Of a DNA stretch of 64,000 nucleotides, positions 59,622 to 64,000 are shown piece after piece (the first letter of the stretch is position 1; each line of letters begins with the position of its first letter). Made by a program: the position numbers and the translations under genes. This stretch comes from SIRX01 sp965213905 (GTDB lineage Bacteria > Actinomycetota > Rubrobacteria > Rubrobacterales > Rubrobacteraceae): contig OZ243922.1 of the NCBI GenBank assembly GCA_965213905.1, forward strand, positions 62,001-126,000. The letters run 5' to 3'. Below the pieces are notes generated by a model, which searched no databases, had not been told where the DNA came from, and saw only the letters and a list, made by a program, of their open reading frames with translations.

Positions 59622-62267
59622 CTATTCCACAACGCGGGCGACGCCCGTGGTGCCGTCCACTTCCACCTGCTGGCCGTCCTTCAACTTCGTCGTAATGCCC
59701 TGGATACCGGCCACGCACGGTTTGCCGTACTCACGGGCAACCACGCCGCCGTGCTGCAGCATCCCGCCCACTTCCAGGATGATGGCCTCTGCGTTCAGAA
59801 ACAGCGGCGTCCAGCCCGGATCTGTAGTGTAGGCTACCAGCACGTCGCCCTTCTCGACGGGCTTCTCGCGGGGTGAGTGCAAGACTTTGACCCGTCCGGT
59901 CGCTGTTCCCCGCGAGATACCCAGGCCCGAATATACGTTAGGATCATCCTGTGGCTGTGTCGCCTGTCCCATGCGTCCGCGGGAGTCGATGAGGTGCGGG
60001 AACGAGCCAACTTCTTCGAGCTTCTGGTAGAACGGCAACCGCTCCTCACGTGCCCCTCGCAGGTCGTAGGTGGAGTCCTCGTTGGCCTTCTCTACTTCAT
60101 CGAGCGTCAAGTCGAAGATATCCTCTGGAGCATCTAGCCGTCCCTGCTCTACGAAACGCTCGCTTTCCAGGAGGGCTCGGCGTCGGAATGCGCCGTTTGC
60201 CAGGACCATCAGGTACTTCGGGGTGTCGCGGGTGCCACCCATCATATCGATCATCTCGTACGTCCGCTTGAGCTGGCGGCCCTTACGATTGTCGAGCTTC
60301 TCCAGCAACTGCTCGTAGGCCTCCTCGCGCCTGGTGACGCGGTCCTCTTGCGACTTTTCGGGATCGAAGTCGCTCTCCGACATGTAGGACATCTGCTCCA
60401 GCGCCAGCCTCGGCTCGTCACCGTAGCGGGAGTTCGCGAGGTCCAACTCTCCCGGTCCGCGGAAACCAAAACGCTCTACAAAGGAATCCCACGCCGACAT
60501 AAAGTCCTCCGGGAGCTCGCGCCCTTCCAGGCGCTCCGCAAGTCGGTCCAGGTCCTCGAAATCCGCCGGGTCGAGCATCTGGGACAAGCTGTAGAGTTGC
60601 AGGCTGATGTCTACCGCCTCATTGCCAGAGAGTCCCGTCTTTATTGCGTCGGCCAGCCGCTGGTTCTCCTCGGACTCGCTCGCGAGGATACGGTTCAGCC
60701 GCCACAGGTAGTAGAAGTAGATAAACAGTGCGGGAAAAGACATCTCGCTCAACGCAGGAGCCATAAGGTCGTCGTGCCTGCGGCGCACGGCGCTTAAGGG
60801 TAGGTCCAGGTTTACGCTCTGCTTGATATCCCGCGTCGCGTCGGCTATGACCCGCTCGTAGCGGTGGTAGAAGCGTTCGGGGCGTAAGAACCCGTACAAC
60901 GTCTGACCTATGAAGCGGCGTGAGTGCCATAGCGCCCGGGGCATCCGGCGCGCGAGTGCCCCCCAGCGTAGGACGTCTATTTTCTCCCGTGCCTTGTAGC
61001 GGTCCTCATCGACGTTCCGAAGGAGCTCGCCGAGCAGCGCGTCAGCAGGACCGAACACGTTGGCGACCTGGTCCGCGCCGAAGAGCGTCATCAACTGCGA
61101 CAGGTTTATATAATAGCGGCCGCCCGTTCCAAAGATAATGGTCTCTTTCGGATCATCATCCGCCCGCACCTCTACTGGACCGACGAACGGCTCTCCCCAT
61201 ATGGCAACGGACTTGAATAGCCAATCCAGCGTCATCGGCGATATGGGGGCGTTGGTGGTCAGCCCTTCGGTCAGGGCCGCGTCTAGGTACAGTATCCGGC
61301 GCTCGCCGGGCTTCGTCTGCATCTCCGGTTTGAGCGGGACGTAAGCAGTGATCGGGCGGGCCTGGAGCATGTAGAGCTTGCCCTCCGCAAAGGCCCATTC
61401 GATGTCCGTCGGTTGCCCATACAACTCCTCGGTCCGCCCGAGCATGTCGACGATCTCCCGTAGCTGTGCTTCGTCCAGGGAGAACTCGCCTTTGCGTGGG
61501 TCGGGTTTCTCAATGGTGCTACCATCCTCGTCCAGCCACACCGAGGTCTCTTTGCCGCCGAGTTGCTTTTCTACGACCGAGCGGCTCTCTTTGTTCACCA
61601 CGAAGTGATCCGGGGAGACCTGCCCGGAGACGACAGACTCGCCGAGGCCCCAGTTGGCGTCTATGACGGCTTCGTCGTAGTCGTTGGTGATCGGATTCAA
61701 AGAGAAGCCAACGCCCGCTACCTCGGAGGCTATCTGCTGCTGCACGATCACCGCGATGCGGGACTCGTCCACCGCGAATCCTTGTTCCCGTTTGTAGACG
61801 AAGACCCGCTCATCAAAGGCCGAGGCGAAGGAGGCACGCACCGCGTTGCGTAGCGTCTCGGTGGTCACCCCCAGGGTAGTCTCGTAGCCACCGGCAAAGG
61901 AGGCCCCTGCAAGATCCTCTTCGGGAGATGAGGAACGCACGGCTAAAAGGACGTCGTCCGGCAGCGCCTGGGCGGCTTCTTGGATCTGCTCTTCCTGCTC
62001 GTTCGTAAGCTCCAACTCCTCACAGACGGCTTTGAGGTCGTCCGTGGCGGATGCGAGATCCTCATCGTCATCGTGCAACGCCTTCTGCACCGCTTCCCAC
62101 TCCGGGGTGGAACGTAGCTTGGAGATCCAGGGCTCGAAGAAAGCAACGTCCAGTATGAAGCCGGGAGGTACGGGCAAGCCTGCCTGCGTCATGCGCATCA
62201 GCGAGAGGCCTTTGCCGCCCACTTCAGAGAGTGTTGGTTCTTTTGTCGTACCGAATTTATAGGTCAC
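59622..62267 (-). CDS. PEP-synthase / rifampicin phosphotransferase-like enzyme
   Basis: 881 residues in the order of rifampicin phosphotransferase: an N-terminal ATP-grasp pyruvate-phosphate-dikinase domain (LSEVGGKGLSLMRMTQAGLPVPPGF; VRSSSPEEDLAGASFAG; IEWAFAEGKLYMLQARPI), a long helical middle domain (about 330-760), and a C-terminal swivelling domain with phospho-His839 in GGMLQHGGVVAREYGKPCV. PEP synthase proper is about 790 residues and has a PEP-binding barrel, not seen here. So phosphorylation of a small molecule, perhaps an antibiotic, is plausible; the substrate is not proven. GTG start at 62267. Confidence 0.85.
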   Translation of the reverse strand: MTYKFGTTKEPTLSEVGGKGLSLMRMTQAGLPVPPGFILDVAFFEPWISKLRSTPEWEAVQKALHDDDEDLASATDDLKAVCEELELTNEQEEQIQEAAQALPDDVLLAVRSSSPEEDLAGASFAGGYETTLGVTTETLRNAVRASFASAFDERVFVYKREQGFAVDESRIAVIVQQQIASEVAGVGFSLNPITNDYDEAVIDANWGLGESVVSGQVSPDHFVVNKESRSVVEKQLGGKETSVWLDEDGSTIEKPDPRKGEFSLDEAQLREIVDMLGRTEELYGQPTDIEWAFAEGKLYMLQARPITAYVPLKPEMQTKPGERRILYLDAALTEGLTTNAPISPMTLDWLFKSVAIWGEPFVGPVEVRADDDPKETIIFGTGGRYYINLSQLMTLFGADQVANVFGPADALLGELLRNVDEDRYKAREKIDVLRWGALARRMPRALWHSRRFIGQTLYGFLRPERFYHRYERVIADATRDIKQSVNLDLPLSAVRRRHDDLMAPALSEMSFPALFIYFYYLWRLNRILASESEENQRLADAIKTGLSGNEAVDISLQLYSLSQMLDPADFEDLDRLAERLEGRELPEDFMSAWDSFVERFGFRGPGELDLANSRYGDEPRLALEQMSYMSESDFDPEKSQEDRVTRREEAYEQLLEKLDNRKGRQLKRTYEMIDMMGGTRDTPKYLMVLANGAFRRRALLESERFVEQGRLDAPEDIFDLTLDEVEKANEDSTYDLRGAREERLPFYQKLEEVGSFPHLIDSRGRMGQATQPQDDPNVYSGLGISRGTATGRVKVLHSPREKPVEKGDVLVAYTTDPGWTPLFLNAEAIILEVGGMLQHGGVVAREYGKPCVAGIQGITTKLKDGQQVEVDGTTGVARVVE

Positions 62268-62293
62268 ATGGGCTCTTTCTCTGTAGATAACTT

Positions 62294-63148
62294 TTACTTA
62301 TAGTTTTTAATGCCTCCTAAATTGAGTGCTTCAGCATCAATATCTATAATCCCGATGCCATATTTCTCCTGACTGGCCCAACTTCCGTGCCCGTCGCCGC
62401 CGCCAGTGAGCAAGAGTTGATGTTCTTTGGCGTATTCTCGGAGCAGCGCCGCCATCTCCGGGTTGAGACTGGGGCTATACCCTTCCAACCCATCCAAACC
62501 GGTCGCCACCAGTTGATCCACTGTCGCAATGGCGGTCTCTGCATCACGCAGGTAGCCGCCCGGCAGGATTGCGTACCCGCCGGCATCGTGAATGAGTTGG
62601 ATGGCTTCCTCGACAGACGGAAACGCCAAGTTCGCCATGATGGCAACCACCTGTTCTCGATGCTGGGTGTATAGTTTCGTCCCTGCCCCATCGCTGCCGT
62701 CCAGCCCTTTATGATAGAAATAGCTGTTTAGCTTGAAGCCGCCATATGCCGGGTTCTTCCGATGGTGGGTGTATTCTTCGCCTGAAAGCTGCGGAAACTC
62801 TTGCGCCCAAAGCTCGACCATCTGCAAGCCGAAATGATCCCAGACGGCGCGATTGGTTTGCAACAGGCTTTGCAGTTGTGCGTTTTCCGGGTCACAGTCA
62901 TAGGCCAGCAGCCGGAAGAGGCTCCCGTTGCGGGCTGCGCTCACCTGGACGCCCTTGACAAACGCAATTCCATACTTACCTGCCAGCTCTGCCAACCCCG
63001 CATAAGCATCCATCGTGTCGTCATCGGTGATGGAGATCAATCCGATCCCCTTCGAAGCAGCTTCTTCTACCACTTCTTCAGGCGATTGTGTTCCTGTAGA
63101 AAAGAACGTATGAACGTGTAAATCCGCCTGCACAATCAGTCCTCTCAC
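62294..63148 (-). CDS. PHP-fold protein with altered metal ligands
   Basis: 284 residues. The first PHP motif is normal (DLHVHT, His11 and His13). The second reads TDDDT (Asp43 where TDHD has His), the third GVQ (Gln68 where GVE has Glu), the later AHPG-like motif reads ILPGGYL without His, and the last is GGDGHG. PHP enzymes are metal-dependent phosphoesterases; with three ligands changed, activity is uncertain. Base composition is less GC-rich than neighbours, so it may have been acquired. It sits between two PEP-synthase-like genes on the same strand. Confidence 0.8.
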   Translation of the reverse strand: MRGLIVQADLHVHTFFSTGTQSPEEVVEEAASKGIGLISITDDDTMDAYAGLAELAGKYGIAFVKGVQVSAARNGSLFRLLAYDCDPENAQLQSLLQTNRAVWDHFGLQMVELWAQEFPQLSGEEYTHHRKNPAYGGFKLNSYFYHKGLDGSDGAGTKLYTQHREQVVAIMANLAFPSVEEAIQLIHDAGGYAILPGGYLRDAETAIATVDQLVATGLDGLEGYSPSLNPEMAALLREYAKEHQLLLTGGGDGHGSWASQEKYGIGIIDIDAEALNLGGIKNYK

Positions 63149-63185
63149 GTTGCTACGGTTTGAACCGTGGGCCGAGTCAAATTTC

Positions 63186-63259
63186 AGAGTTGTTCCCTAA
63201 TTCCTCTGGTCGGGCAAAATAGCTGTTGCGCCGAGGATCCATTATTAAGGAACAACTCT
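63186..63259. repeat. 15-bp inverted repeat in the gap before the PHP gene
   Basis: AGAGTTGTTCCCTAA (63186-63200) and TTAAGGAACAACTCT (63245-63259) are inverted copies with one mismatch, 44 bases apart. They could be ends of a tiny mobile-element remnant or a large hairpin between the two reverse-strand genes. Confidence 0.75.
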
Positions 63260-63278
63260 TTTGCGCCCTTACCGTCAC

Positions 63279-64000
63279 TCACGCATTGGCTACCACGCGC
63301 ACGATCCCATTGCTTCCGTCCACCTCGATCATCTGGCCGTCGGTGATCGAGGTGGTTGCGTCACCCACCCCGGAAACACAGGGCAATCCGTACTCGCGTG
63401 CGATCACGGCGCCGTGTTGCAGCGCGCCGCCGACTTCCAGCACGACGCCGCTCGTGTTCATGAAGAGAGGTGTCCAGCCGGGGTCTGTCGCCCGCGTGAC
63501 CAGAATCTCGCCTTTTTTGAGTGGTTTTTCGTAGGGGCTGTGCAACACGTTCGCGATGCCGCGCACGGTGCCCGATGCGATGGGATCTCCCACGAGCTCA
63601 CCCTCTTTTGCAGGGGCTCTCTCGGCGCGGAAGATCTCGCCGCGAGAATCGATGATGCGCGGCCATTCCTGTACGTGGGCGAACTTCTTCCGCGGCGCAA
63701 GGTTCTTCTCGATCAGCGGTCGTAATGACAACGCGGGGTCTTTTTGGGCCCGGGTGATCTGTCGGACGTTCAGATCGAACACCTGGGCCGCGTCGTCGAG
63801 CCGCCCCTGGGCCATGAACTCTTCGCCCAGTTTCAAAGCCCGCTGGCGCATCAAGTCGTTAATGATGATGAAGAAGTATTTCGGTGCTTCGCGGTAGCCC
63901 GCGTTCTTCTGGAGGGCAGCCCGACGCTTGAACTGGCTGGCTTTGCCTTTCTGGGCGGCGAGCGCCAGCAGTTTTTCATGGGCTTCCGCGCGTCGCTTGG
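63279..64000 (-). CDS. second PEP-synthase / phosphotransferase-like enzyme (5' end outside window)
   Basis: The frame is open from 64000 down to the stop at 63279, so the start lies beyond the window. The C-terminal swivelling domain is clear: ANVLHSPYEKPLKKG, TDPGWTPLFMNTSGVVLEVGGALQHGAVIAREYGLPCV with the phospho-His. This domain is closely similar to that of the gene at 59622-62267, so the two are paralogues, while the helical part before it differs more. It is upstream of the PHP gene on the same strand. Confidence 0.87.
   Translation of the reverse strand, partial: KRRAEAHEKLLALAAQKGKASQFKRRAALQKNAGYREAPKYFFIIINDLMRQRALKLGEEFMAQGRLDDAAQVFDLNVRQITRAQKDPALSLRPLIEKNLAPRKKFAHVQEWPRIIDSRGEIFRAERAPAKEGELVGDPIASGTVRGIANVLHSPYEKPLKKGEILVTRATDPGWTPLFMNTSGVVLEVGGALQHGAVIAREYGLPCVSGVGDATTSITDGQMIEVDGSNGIVRVVANA

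Overview
The window is a high-GC bacterial chromosome segment, most likely from Rubrobacter or a close relative (Actinomycetota, class Rubrobacteria). This is an inference. It rests on actinobacterial gene order (pyr operon to mihF-gmk-rpoZ-coaBC-metK-priA; nadK-recN-steA-steB-pyrG; ald-scpA-scpB-rluB-cmk-der), an actinobacterial integration host factor, a Walker-less PriA, the SteA/SteB pair, an FHA-FtsR pair and a one-motif RsiG anti-sigma factor. No rRNA, tRNA, CRISPR array or insertion sequence was recognised.

Positions 1-44296 are a dense run of housekeeping genes, all on the + strand, nearly all overlapping or touching. In order: the 3' end of rluD; a pyrimidine operon (pyrR-B-C-carA-carB-pyrK-pyrD); mihF-gmk-rpoZ-coaBC-metK-priA-def-fmt; a left-handed-beta-helix acyltransferase with prepilin peptidase and PilM/N/O plus a calcium-repeat protein (type IV pilus platform); the shikimate block aroC-K-B-Q with a GFA-fold protein; efp-nusB-prenyl synthase-tlyA-nadK-recN-steA-steB; a GT2 and a MraY-like enzyme before pyrG; an unknown gene, DUF3866 and an Ald homologue; then scpA-scpB-rluB-aroA-cmk-plsC-der. 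Only a few short gaps hold promoters. Start codons are often TTG, with many stop/start junctions of the form TTGA, suggesting translational coupling.

Positions 44297-46821 hold a regulatory group: an anti-sigma factor of the RsiG family with an exact c-di-GMP motif, preceded by a leaderless-type promoter, then a zinc-ribbon/FHA protein, an FtsR-like MerR regulator and apt. A tyrosine recombinase gene overlaps apt.

Positions 47800-55700 look like an accessory region: a reverse-strand methyltransferase, a large DUF6077-like membrane protein, a serine recombinase preceded by five TCCCGA repeats, a TPR-CHAT protease gene bracketed by an 11-bp direct repeat, and a tyrosine recombinase pseudogene broken by a 5-bp duplication and cut off at its C-terminal side. 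A nine-unit 12-bp tandem repeat and a recombinase-core-like palindrome lie in and beside the pseudogene.

Positions 55700-64000 carry a phospholipase D-type cardiolipin synthase and a TspO-like membrane protein on the + strand. A reverse-strand group follows: a partial PEP-synthase-like gene at the window edge, a PHP-fold gene with altered metal ligands, a full-length PEP-synthase/rifampicin-phosphotransferase-like gene, a SpoIIAA/STAS-like gene and an AI-2E family transporter.
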